From Acanthaster planci (lineage: Eukaryota > Echinodermata > Asteroidea > Valvatida > Acanthasteridae), in assembly GCF_001949145.1 (NCBI RefSeq), contig NW_019091491.1, positions 1,192,421 to 1,225,860 on the forward strand: a stretch of DNA of 33,440 nucleotides, read 5' to 3'. The position numbers and the translations under genes are program-made. Every line of letters begins with the position of its first letter. The first letter of the stretch is position 1. The notes under the pieces are model-generated. The model did not search any database, was not told the DNA's origin, and saw only the letters and a list, made by a program, of their open reading frames with translations. This document shows, in pieces, positions 9,968-27,599 of the stretch.

Positions 9968-12900
9968 AGCTGCGGCTCTATTTACGGTATCGACAGATTT
10001 CGGCAAAAAATGGCAATTCTGCGGTTATACTTTTTAAGTTACATTAATTTTACATTTGGTTCTTTTTTTCACTGTTGAGAACAAGGCTGTCATAACAATC
10101 AAAGGGCCCGGCTATTTTGGTCTGTCTCACAGACAGGGGAGGAGTTCTCCCTTCCGAACCCAGTTGCCGGGATCGTTTTGAAACTTGTCATGGGTATGTA
10201 ATGAAGTTTGAATTTAAATAATGGGTTTTGATTGCAAATTCAAGGTTCATGATCTCAAATGTGTCGACCCGCGTGCGTTGAACATGTAATGAAAAGAATG
10301 TGGATTTAAGGTGGCTGTTCATGTCTCGGAAATACGCGTTGCGAGAGGACGGGGTGTCCGATTTTCTGGGTGTTTAAAATAACTGCAAGATCGATGCTAG
10401 TGAAAAAAACTCTTAAGGCTCGGCAGGTGAACAGTGCACTATGATCAAACTAGAGAAAATGTTGAGGGGAGGATTCTGACCCAGGCTCTTTTAATCATTA
10501 AACCTACTCGTCTATCACCGTCCCTTTATGGATGCTGGAAAAATTGAATAATCAAGAGTACTGGTGCATCTGATTTGAACAGAGATACTCTCAATTAAAG
10601 CGTATATATTGAATTCATTTTTGTATTGGGTTTATACTTAAATTAGAGGACATTATTATTATACTTTGTTTCCTTAACTTTTTCTTGGTTCCTGTGTTTT
10701 GCAAAAAGGCCTTAACACGTTGAGTTCACTTCCGGTACCTAGAACTTAAACAGATTTCTTTTGTAATTTGATCTGTAAGATTTTTCGTGTTAGGTATGTT
10801 GTCTAGTCTAACACAGTGAGATTAACAATGATTGCTTTAAGTTGTTGAGGTTGACTAGCTTACAGTTTTCGGCGAGGCGTGAACTATTATTACTGACGAT
10901 TACTATATTAAGAAATACTAATATTTGGAGCTAACGATATATGAAATAAAAATGGCATGCAAGTAATAACCATTGAGTTTGTGTTATCTTGGGATAGTCT
11001 CCAAGTTTGTGTTTTCTTGGGAGATTTGAGAAGTCTCCGTAGTGTAGTGTAATTCCCCGGTGACGAGAGAAAGTGAGGCGATGAGGCCAAATTTGGGGGT
11101 TCCTGTGCCACTCTCAAATTTTGGTTTATTGGAGATCTCCACTTTGTTCATGAAAAGACCTGCCAGTACAAAATTATTAATTTAAACAAACATGAATCTT
11201 TGGTTCCATAAATTAAATTCAGTGTCAATTTCCATGATCAATGAAGAGAATTGCTGGTGCTACATATAACTTAATTGCGATGTAACATGTACATACTGCG
11301 GATTTTCAAGGTCATGCATAAAATATTGTACATGTACATGCACGATAACAAAGGTGGAGATACACGTACGTGCACACCACATTACAAATTTGACATTCAA
11401 CTTGCACCCTGCTACATACAGCCACTTTTATGACCTTACATTAGCTATTATATAACTCGCTATACATGTAACTCACTAGTCGATGTAGCCAATCTGCCCC
11501 TAGCCTAGGGCCCTCAACCCTGCTGGTACAATTCAGCAATTCCACAGGACCATTCCAGGCCCTGAACCTGGCGACTACAAAGTTATCTAGAATTTTTGGA
11601 AAAGATCCAAGGTCGAGGCGCGAACGACCGATTTACACGTATATTCATGGGCACAGGAGCTTAACTGATTGCAACTTAATCCCTCTATTAATCGATCTGA
11701 ACTATTAAATATCTACCCATTTGCATTTATCTAAAACTCACAGAACCAAGACATTAACATTTAATAAATCAATGCATTATTAAACGTGGCACTTTCTCTC
11801 GTGCCCGCATAACATGTCCAAAACACCAAGATTACTACACGGCAACGTACCGAGCGATTCATGGCCAACATGAATAGTGCCCTCATGTGACTACAGCACT
11901 TAACAATTAGCAAACACCACAGCAGTTCCATAGTTGACTGCACTGCTGGAAACATTCCTGAACGCTGATTTGGTTTCGTAAGCCGTGTCCGAATTACTTG
12001 GTTGTGGCCTGACATTACGCTCGAGTATATGGTGGCGGCCACGGCTTGATCCCCTGACCTGGATGTGATTTCAAGCCACAACGTACAATATGTGATTTGG
12101 ACGGCGGTTAGGCCTACAGACCTTTATCTTAATGCTACCGTGTTCCTTGTAGACTTATATTGGCAGTAGTTATACAAGTTTACATTTTAATTAATAAAAG
12201 TGATAAAATTTTTTTCTAGCTTCAGTTTGATTATGTTGGTTTGAATGGTAGAAAAGCAAGATGGCTGCCTATGATAGAGTTGTTCGTGTCTATCGGCCGC
12301 AAACCGGTTCTTTGCCATCCCCGACCTGAAGACTCCCTGCAATTCTTGATGAAACTTGGGTCAACTTTCATCCACGAAGTATGGTTTGAAATGATCGTTT
12401 TCAAGAGGTTTTAGATTCGTGCAGTAATAGACTTCTAAATTTGTTTAGCGCCCTCTGTCTCGAATATCTATCTTTAGACTGTTGAGGGATGATACCAAAC
12501 GTAGCCTAGTGTATTCCGATGAAGTCGTAAAGCTCAGCTGAGCGTTATCCGTTTTACTGATCATTATCCCCGACTCTGCAAGTTTCGGAACTACGACCTA
12601 TTAGACATGTTATGAACCTTTCTTTCACATTTTGGATTTTGTGGGAAGTTTTTGGAGACATATAAACACCTTTGTTTGTCATCCCCCGACCTTTCCTCAT
12701 CCCCCAAATTTCCGACATAAATTTACGCGACTGATTATTTATCTCTGGAAAAAAGAATGATATAGCTAGACCACGTGTCCCACGGATTCGGCTTTTCACT
12801 GCAGCTCACGTACTCTTAACTCGGATTGATAATTAAGCGAATGATTAATCCGATCTAAATACATTATAATTGGCGTGTCTGGTAAGAATTAACAAAGACT

Positions 12901-13439
12901 TTTCCAGTCTAATATACTTTTCGTATCGCGCGCGCAGCGGCCAACACGCATGACAAGCTAAGGCTGCTGTTGTCGTTATCGTTCTAGTCCATGGCAAAAC
13001 TATTTCCAATGGCTATTTTAGAAAATCGCCACGGTAAACATATAATTTGCCACGGTGAATTGATGGATATTAAGGGCGGCATTTTCATGCATAAAATGAA
13101 ATTTGGCAAAGCTTTATTTTTTCTCGTAAACGTTTTCATCGGCAGAATTGAACTCGCCTACCCACCGAATTCAATACCTCCAGTGCAAGATTCGACCGAA
13201 AAATCTCTTTGATCCGCTTTTAGAGATAACAAATGAAAGGAAAGCTTCATTAAGATCTGGGGTAGCATGGTTCCTGTAAATTTGATCATTAAGAGCAATT
13301 TTAGGTGATTTTTTCATATTCTGTCAATTTATATATGCCTACTCGCAAATATTTTCTATGTTTTCTAAAGCCCCCTTTTTCAGTTGGATTTTTAAGAAGT
13401 TTTAACTGAACCAAAAAATATTGCAAATTCTCAATCTTT
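9968..13439. other. Intergenic region between the secreted-protein gene and NSUN5
   Basis: No supported exon. ATTAAA hexamers near 10497 and 10592 could serve as poly(A) signals for the upstream gene, but neither is decisive. A SINE-like tRNA head lies near 10445-10525, and a short direct duplication (AGTTTGTGTT..TCTTGGGA) at about 10977-11038. A Kozak-like AAGATGGCTGCC near 12258 opens only a 22-codon frame. CpG-richer sequence appears at about 12925-12960. Confidence 0.5.
10445..10525 (-). mobile_element. Possible degenerate tRNA-derived SINE head
   Basis: On the minus strand the segment has a box A-like TAGACGAGTAGG followed about 30 bases later by a box B-like GGGTCAGAATCC, the spacing of a tRNA-type internal promoter. 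It does not fold as an intact tRNA. This is weaker than the SINE at 32545-32768. Confidence 0.3.
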
Positions 13440-13699
13440 GCACATTATATTTCCTATCCAAGGGTTCCCGAAGCGCGCCACCAAGGGTCAAGTTTCGGGC
13501 TCTATTACCTGTTTATAATGTTTGGTGTCGGCTTCCGTAGTCATCTCGCTCAGCGAGCTCTTCACTCAAAACATGGCGCGGCGCTCTTGTGACGGGGATA
13601 GTGACGACAGCTGTGTGAACTGCGGTAGGGTGTACATGCAAGTATTAAGTAATGTGTTCCTTCTTCCCATAGAGTAAGGACACATTTGAGTATCGAGTG
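13440..13699 (+). promoter_or_regulatory. Probable NSUN5 promoter and 5' UTR
   Basis: This is the sequence directly upstream of the NSUN5 start codon. It is richer in CpG than its surroundings (GAAGCGCGCC, CTCGCTCAGCGAG, ATGGCGCGGCGC) and shows no obvious TATA box, as in many housekeeping promoters. An in-frame TAG at 13670-13672 separates it from the start at 13700. The start of transcription cannot be placed from sequence alone. Confidence 0.4.
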
Positions 13700-20158
<6,459 letters not shown>

Positions 20159-20865
20159 AATTACACAAATGTGTGAAAAAGAAGAAAAAAATTTGCTTGA
20201 AATGAAGTTTTTTTTAAGTGGACTCCCTAGGCACTTGTACATGTAACAAAATCCCATGTTTTTTACTTGTGAGCTCGAGAAAGCCCATGTTAGCATAAGC
20301 AAGAAAATATAACTTTAACTGTGAGAGTAACGTGGACGTAAACATTTTTAATGAGAAGGAGATCTGTCGGCAATGGGTTTTGACCAGGAGCATTTTGAAT
20401 GAACGTCCAGTCATGTTGGCCATTCGCTCACCAGTGTAGGTACTTGTGTCAAATTTAATAACTGTGGGCTGTTGTTTGCGGTGTCCCTCCCAATCCACTA
20501 GGCAGTCTGCAGAAGGTTTTTGTAAGATTATGGCAGAGAGAGTTTAACCACAATACATGTATGTATTTACATGCTTTACACGAAGCCTCGACGCTCCTTG
20601 AATGTTACCGCCAAAATTTTATTACTGGTGATGTTGAAAACCCGACCTCCGACTTATCAGCAAAAATGTCAAGAAAAATTCCATCCACGATGAGACGAAG
20701 GTCTCGGGAAAACCAAAAACAGCCACCAAAACCCCCTTGATTAAAAAAAAGAGAGAGACTCAACATTTTTACGAAGCCAGACTGTTGGACAAGTGGAACA
20801 CTGTAGCCTCACTGAATTGAAAGTGTTTCCATTGTGGTTAATTCTTTTTCAAAGGATTTGGAGCA

Positions 20866-20871
20866 AATAAA
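20866..20871 (+). terminator. Poly(A) signal AATAAA, probable NSUN5 3' end
   Basis: A canonical AATAAA lies about 710 bases after the NSUN5 stop and is the first clear one I found in the 3' flank. 20159-20865 would then be 3' UTR. Confidence 0.45.
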
Positions 20872-20889
20872 AGTAAACACAAGGAACTG

Positions 20890-22260
20890 CTATGCTTTCA
20901 AACATTTTGATATTTAATCAACTTCTTTGATGGGTATCAATTACCATGAAACATCGTACATAGAAATCCATTGCGAAGATGTATCACTAGCGATTCCCCT
21001 CAAATTGATCGTTTAAAATTACCTGAAGTAGTTCATATTATTAAGTTGTTATTTCTCATTAAAAATTTACATAATTCAAAGACAAGTTTGTACATTTACA
21101 TACATATGCTAACAGACAAAAATACAATGTATTTACAAATGACAGAACGGAGTACAGACTTCTCTCACCACATCTTGGCAAGGAATAATGATTTAAAACT
21201 CATTAACCTATTATATATCGGGTTACAACAGTACGACACTGTTAAAACTGAACAATTGCGTGGTAAAAATTCCTGTCACTTTTATCTTGGCACTATGTTG
21301 GTCCAGCCTCCCCCTTTATCCCTGTTGAGGGGGTGACTTATGTACAGAAGCCACAAGATTAACAACTTCTTTTATTGCATCAGAACTTTGTATAGTTTTG
21401 CCAACCATTGGCAAACCATGGCTCATCGTGAGGACAGAGCCGGCAGAATAATTCAAAGTGTTTAAAAATCCCAGGCAAATACATATACTTAACATTTCTC
21501 GAAACTTAATGCCTCCCATTTTGACACTGATGGAGCAAACTGTAACGAGGCAAAATGTGTTGCCAATGAAGTGTGACATTTCTGCAAACTTTGGCTGCCC
21601 GTAACATATGGCTCACAGTTTATATACAACAGAAAGGTCTATATTCCAAATACTTTCACTTGACCCTTAACCTCCAATATTAGGAGAAGATTTGGTGCCG
21701 GGGGAAGAGCAGTTGGCACCAACTTTAAATGTTAGTAAGACCAGGCCCCCAAAAAATGGAAATTAGTTTATTCTTAACTTCAACACCCTTAGAATACAGC
21801 AGAAAGAATCACAGATGTCATTATTTTGGGGGTTAGCTCCAAGACCCATCCAATCAACATGCAAGCAAATTCAATAGCAACTCCCTCATCTAAAAGTAAG
21901 TCTGGCCTGGATTTCCACAGTTCCTTCCCCCAGGAAAATCCCAGCCCCGCCCATGAGCATTAGACCTAAAACATAGTGACGTCAAGCTTTCTTTCAATGT
22001 GAGCTTTCCTATGTGGACTCCATAGACCTCACTGCCAGAATAAAGAGCATATGTCAACAAAGTGAAGTCATTACGTTTTAGGTCTGTTGCTCATGGCCAG
22101 TGTTGACAGAAATTAATGAAAAATTTTTATTTCAGAAAATCTCCAACTTTTCACGATACTAAGTTCCACCATGAACGATTTTGACCGGATTGACAATTTG
22201 GCACTGGTTTTGATGATGGCCGACCACTTCTAGGGCTCCGAGTGTGGCAAGGAAAATCCA
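20890..22260. other. Convergent 3' flank between NSUN5 and TMEM222
   Basis: No coding exon is supported. On the minus strand, candidate poly(A) signals for TMEM222 occur at 22126-22131, 21767-21772 and 21371-21376 (AATAAA read on that strand) and at 20913-20918 (ATTAAA). The last lies only about 45 bp beyond the NSUN5 signal, so the two transcripts could end almost back to back or overlap. Confidence 0.45.
22126..22131 (-). terminator. Nearest poly(A) signal to the TMEM222 stop
   Basis: Read on the minus strand this is AATAAA, 130 bases after the TMEM222 stop codon. It is the first of several candidates further along, so the real cleavage site is uncertain. Confidence 0.35.
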
Positions 22261-25200
22261 TCAGACAACCAACACCAATGTCACAACAATACCATACAGT
22301 ATCACCGACGGCAACCACGTCTTGAGGAACCCACCCAACCTGGGCACAAAAGATACAGAGAGCGTTTCCAGTAGAGACAAGCATTTACAATCATTTGGGG
22401 GGGGGGGAGTGGTGTTTTATTTGATGAATGGCATGATCTATTCCATGAAATGAAATTGTCAGATGTGACATTCCATCTACCTTGAAATTAATCTTAGGCC
22501 AAACAACAAATTTGTTGTTTCCGATTACACTGAAAAATAAATTAGGGTGGTTAGTTGGGTAAATTTTGTTTAGTCTACATTTTATAGCTGAAAAAATTAG
22601 GATCGGATGATGGTCTGTATTTTTTTTGGGGGGGGCGTGTATATTTGTAATAGGTACTAAGTCAGTGTCGGATTAATACATGTACACGTCAATATTACAT
22701 ATCAGCACTGTGATTGAGTAGTAAAGCAGCTGGTTGTTGAAATACAAACACACGAGCCGTCCACTTCATGCACAAAAATAAAAAATACAATAAACAGGAT
22801 AATGTACACAAAATTAGGCTCGGGGCAAGGCACCACACTGTAAGTGTTTATATTTTATTGATTTGTCAAATAAAAAGATATAGGTTCTGTGTGATTTTCT
22901 AGGTTGGGTCCGGTAACCAGAAACACGGTCGTTGCTGTTTAGCCTTAATTCTATACCACGTATACTGACCAACATTCATTATTTGTATGGGACTGTTTCA
23001 CATTTTTCACCACTAACAGGATTTACGGCTTCGTATAGAAATCCAGATTTGACGGGACCTAACCAAAGCAGAGGTGTGGCTAGGTTTCTCACCGTAGGGT
23101 TGATGGATGTTAAAGTGGGGAGGGGTCGCAAGTTCCTTGTATTTCTTTAACAATTTTCTTTGTTTTTTTAAATTTTGGGAGTGGGGGAACATGCTATCCC
23201 CCCCCAAGCCTCTCTTAGCTACACGGTCACCACCAACCAAACACACCCGCACTTGCTATTGGATCTTGTTAAGGTCTGTTGGATCTTGGTGGAAACTGAT
23301 AAGTCATTAGAAATGGATTGACGGGCTCACCCGACGTATCGGCCATATATTAGCATGAGAAAGCACAGTTTGACCATGTTCCAACTCTGTCTCTTGTACT
23401 GCATCAGGTTCAGCGCCATGGCAACGTGGGAATGACAGTTGTCGCAACAAAGATTGTGCTGGAAAAAACAGAGACAAAAACCACTGTAACTCCATTCAAC
23501 ATTTTTCCATTTGTTTCCAAACCAAGATGCCCCTCCCCATTAAGTTTTTATCTATTCCAAGCTGCCCACCTTTATGAACTGGAAATCTACACGTACAAAA
23601 CATAAAGGGCTTTTTGCCTTCACAAACGAAACTATTTTTTTGCTGAAATTTATCTTTTTCAAACCTACATGTAAGGTCTTGAGGGCTGGTGCATGATCCT
23701 AAAATCCTTTGGACTCGCACATCACCACTGCAACATACACAGCTTTAGTGCAGACACTAAGGCAGGCTTTACCAGCGACCAGTTTGCAAGCCACCTTTTC
23801 CTGTCTTTCTAAGTCCTAAATCTCAACCTACATGTACCTGCGCTCACTGTCGGTCGGCAAGTTGAAGTATGCTGGGTGCATCTGACTTATCCAGCATTCT
23901 TGTGTTAAAATGGCTCCTGTTTACGCTTTCAATCATGGGTCCTGATGTAAATGTACTACATTGTCCCTCCTGGACTCTGCTCAAGCTTGCTTCAACTCTG
24001 ACTACACGACAGTGGTTACACTGTCAATTTCGGTTCTGCTACAACCTACCATTCTAGTTTTGTATTCCTCCGATGCCTCTGAGATGCTTATGTCCCAGGC
24101 GTTGGACTTAGCCTTGTTGTGGTCCAACATCCAGTATTTTGTTGGCTTGCCAAATCCCATGTCATCTTCCTACAATTGGAAAAGTCATGAAATCCATGTA
24201 TGAATTACGTGTGCATAAGTTTGCATAATGTTCACCCTTGATTGAAATCTGCAACAAACTCTGCCTAACAATACACATTTGACATACATGTACATGCATT
24301 AGAGCAGATGGAAGAAATATTTGTATTCACATGCATACATAACATGTGTAAAGCACCCTGTACTAATATCTATTATTTAGTATTTTAGTACTTCACCTGT
24401 TAAGTATCTAGGTCACTTATTCTCATTCCTTTGACTGACATCTAGCCTTAAACGTAAGGCCGGTTCAAACTTCTGGCAAATGCAATTTAGCAAAGTACAT
24501 ATACATGTATATAAACTGATGACAAAATGTGTTCAACTTTTGCATATTGGGAGTGCAGATATTTTATTTGACATAACAATTTTTTAACGGGTACATGTAC
24601 TTGGCCTGAAAAATGGAACCAGGTTTTTATATCAACGGGCTGGTACCTGGGCACAGTACCCGACATAGGCCTACAACTGTGAAGTGGCAAAAACCTGTGA
24701 CAAACTAAACAATAATAATGCTTGGGTACAGAATTTAAGTACATTATTAACCCTCTCACTTCAGGCAATGTGTTGGAAAATAAGTTCCCGAATCCTTTTA
24801 AATCAGTCTGCCTCAAGGGACCTCAATAGCACGTTCTTTGCCCTTTCACGTAGGCTACAAGATGCATGGTCCCCCATTAAGAAACTGATTAGGTTCTACT
24901 GATCTCAATCCAGCAAAATCCCAAACAACCTTCTGGTTGATTTTAAAGGATCTGGGAAGGTTAGGTTAGAAAATTAGGATTAAGATGAGAAACAAAATCA
25001 ATAATAATTTCTTATTGCTTTGGCAGAAGAATTGAAATACTGGTGGTCCTATGTTTACATGTAGCTCATTTCTTATCTTCTATAGTGTATTCCGGATTTT
25101 TTATTTCTCTTTTAAGTTATAACAATAATCTCAATGTATGTATCACTTTAATTTACACGTACATGTATTTTTGTAACTTTGATGGAGGTCTCCATTGGAA

Positions 25201-27229
25201 AGCAGTTTCATTTAAACTGGACTACCCTCGTTAAAAGATCACAAGAAATAAATAAAATTTCTGAGCTTACTGATACAAAATAGGGGCCTGCAAAGTCTCG
25301 GATGATCCCGGACGATGTAGCTATGCCCATGTGGCCTATGAATGGGAAAATCCATCTACAGGGTATAGAATAAACAAACAAAATCAAAATCAGATAAGCC
25401 AGCCATTTGAACACGCACAGTGGATCACTAAATGAGAGATTGTACAACTGTATTACTTTTTGGGGTACTTGGTCCTCATCTGGTTCCATGGTTGGAACAT
25501 TGTTTGAAAAAGGGACAAAATAGTGGAGGCGCACATCACAACTTGGAGACTGTCCTTGTATGTACATGTATTTAGAGAAGTCCTTTTTGTTCAAGGACAA
25601 AATCAGCCCCCAGCCCAAGCCAAAATGTCCTTGGCTAAATAGGGACAAATTTTTTCCAAGTGGGCTTGGCTATCCGACCATTACCGTTGGGATCATCTTA
25701 ATGCCTCATTGGATTCAGCTGCTGTGTGCTGCATTTACTTCTAGGATTACAAGCCAGAGTCTGCAATGGGACATGTATGTACATGTACATGTACGGTACG
25801 TGTCCAGGGTTGGGAAAAGACTGCATTAAAACAATATTTTTGAAGATCAATTCTTTATGATACATTTAATCTAGTGACATGGCACAAAGTTCAACTAAAT
25901 ATGAATGGAAAATATGAGAGACAAAATCGAAAATACATGTAGCATGCGGGTATTTTGACCTAAGCCCACTTGGGAGCAATGTCCCCTTTTAAGAAGACAT
26001 TCTCTCTTTCAAGGGACTAGTTTTGTCTCCAAATAAAGGGACTTATCCAAATAGAAGGAGAGTCCCTGAGTTGTGCCTACATATTGCTGATCCAGGAATC
26101 ACATTTTGTCTTGATTTTTTTGTTTCAACGTAAGACCAGTAGCATTAATGGAAAGAGTTCCATACACGGACTGTCACTTAACACCTTGTGCAAAAACCTT
26201 GTGTTGTGAGACTGGTCTGAAAAATTTTAAGTAAGCCCTATTTTCTAAGTGAAAGCTTTAATATATTCCCTGCTGACTTAGCATGTAGACTTAATGTTAG
26301 GACATGCTATCGCTTACATATGGCTGAATACCATTGCAGGAAAAAGTAGTGATGTACCGTATGTCATGTACATACGTATGTACATGTACAGTGTATTTGG
26401 AACTCTATCCACACAATCAGCAGATCGGTGACTTTGGAACTTATGATTTCACGTGTGACATAGACATCATAGTGAGATCAGCAAGTTTTTTTTTTATTTT
26501 TTTATATCAAGCCACCTGTGACCTAGGCCTGTAGAAGTAGGCCTATCCAGTCCGTGACTTCATCACAAAGCCGTTGAAGGCAGATACACTACGATTTGCA
26601 GGCTCCCATTATTAGATGATCACTGAAGTTGCGTGTTGATTCCCGGTTCCACGGTTCCATGTAAACGGCGATCAATTGCATGTGCCTCTATGTGCAGTAG
26701 GCCTGCATGATGTGGTTTAAACTGAAGTGATGTCACACTTACGAACAGGATAATGTTTGTACTAAAAATTAATGCAAGTGCAGGGAATGTGACTAGCCTA
26801 CATCTGTGACATCAGATCAATGAAATAACTGTATAAGCCTAGCTAGCCTACAGCCTATGCCTACTGTAACTGCGCAGTAGCTCACCCCCCCTCCCCGCGA
26901 ATCTTGGGAATTCCCCCTCCCACTCCCACGGTCCAGCCCCAGACCCCAGCTTCCATGGATGTCTTCTGCGGCACGTCCAGTCATACATGCTCATGCCAAG
27001 AGGCCTACCGGTTCAACATGGTTGGTAAGTACAAGGTTAGAACTCACGTTAAAAACGGAATAGGCGTCCACACGATGCAGTAGGGATACCTTGATCGTTT
27101 GTGATCGATTGGTTGAGGATCGTACACACTGACTTTGATGTCGTGGTGCATATCGGTGTTGTTTGTGTCAGAAGGAGGAGCAAATTTCACGTCTTGATGC
27201 TGCGGATCCATCAGTCGCTCAGTTGACAT
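22261..27229 (-). CDS. TMEM222: Transmembrane protein TMEM222 (RTE1/DUF778 family), five exons
   Basis: Coding exons in transcript order: 27229-27048, 25355-25271, 24169-24050, 23458-23331 and 22339-22261, giving 197 residues (human protein 208). All boundaries are GT-AG and phases match. The start is fixed by an in-frame TGA two codons upstream. Conserved blocks: RYPYCIVWTPIPFLTWIFPF (47-66); IGHMGIATSSG and IRDFAGPYFVS (67-89); DDMGFGKPTKYWMLD; NAWD and ASEEYKTRM; then HNLCCDNCHSHVA (130-142) with three cysteines and three histidines. Membrane segments are likely at about 50-75, 158-172 and at the C-terminus (WLPSVILYGIVVTLVLVV). The family includes plant RTE1, a Golgi/ER protein affecting ethylene receptors; the animal function is poorly defined. 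The N-terminal 45 residues are divergent. It is convergent with NSUN5 and divergent from PEX14. Confidence 0.95.
25560..26070. repeat. Old, diverged inverted repeat in TMEM222 intron 1
   Basis: The reverse complement of 25560-25672 resembles 25963-26070. AAGCCCACTTGG followed by TGTCCC, then TTTTGTC and GGACTT..C..AAATA, occur in the same order in both. Identity is modest, so this is a decayed foldback element. Confidence 0.4.
26150..26250. repeat. Dispersed repeat (TTCCATATACGGAC family), copy 3, in TMEM222 intron 1
   Basis: GGAAAGAGTTCCATACACGG, TTGTGCAAAAACC, ACTGGTCTGAAAAATT and TTTTCTAAGT follow the same order as at 6581-6665 and 13892-14015. Confidence 0.6.
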
Positions 27230-27599
27230 CCTTCAACTTCTAGTTCATATTTTCATCGTTGGTACTCTGCATATTTTCAGTGGCCTTAAAGATTATGCGA
27301 TTACCAGGGGAAACGTAAGACCGGTTTATTTCAGCGACGTGGCTGTAGCCTCTTGGCTAGTGGCTTCCATAAGCATACGTGTTATTTCCAGCCGCAGCCA
27401 CACGGACTGGACAGTAGAAATAACCAGCTAGAACTTTCGGGGGCAGCAGCTCGCAGACAGGCCTCATTAGAAATTATGTTTTTGTAACTTATCGGGATAA
27501 GTTCAACATAGCAGTTAATTACATTAATCACAGTCACTGTCGCAGGTATGCTGGTAACTCATAGTCATAGCTGACAGTGAAAGAGACGACATTGCACTA
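27230..27599. promoter_or_regulatory. Shared interval between the divergent TMEM222 and PEX14 start codons
   Basis: Only 370 bp separate the two start codons, so both 5' UTRs and promoters must fit here, or the first untranslated exons overlap. No TATA box stands out. Head-to-head housekeeping genes with a common promoter are frequent in animals; that this pair shares control is inference. Confidence 0.6.

Noticed and set aside
11761-12081. 106-codon minus-strand open frame
   Set aside because: No family resemblance, and no splice context linking it to another exon.
12261-12329. ATG in a strong AAGATGGCTGCC context, also a YY1-like site
   Set aside because: The frame closes after 22 codons and no good donor follows; it may be a promoter feature but cannot be supported.
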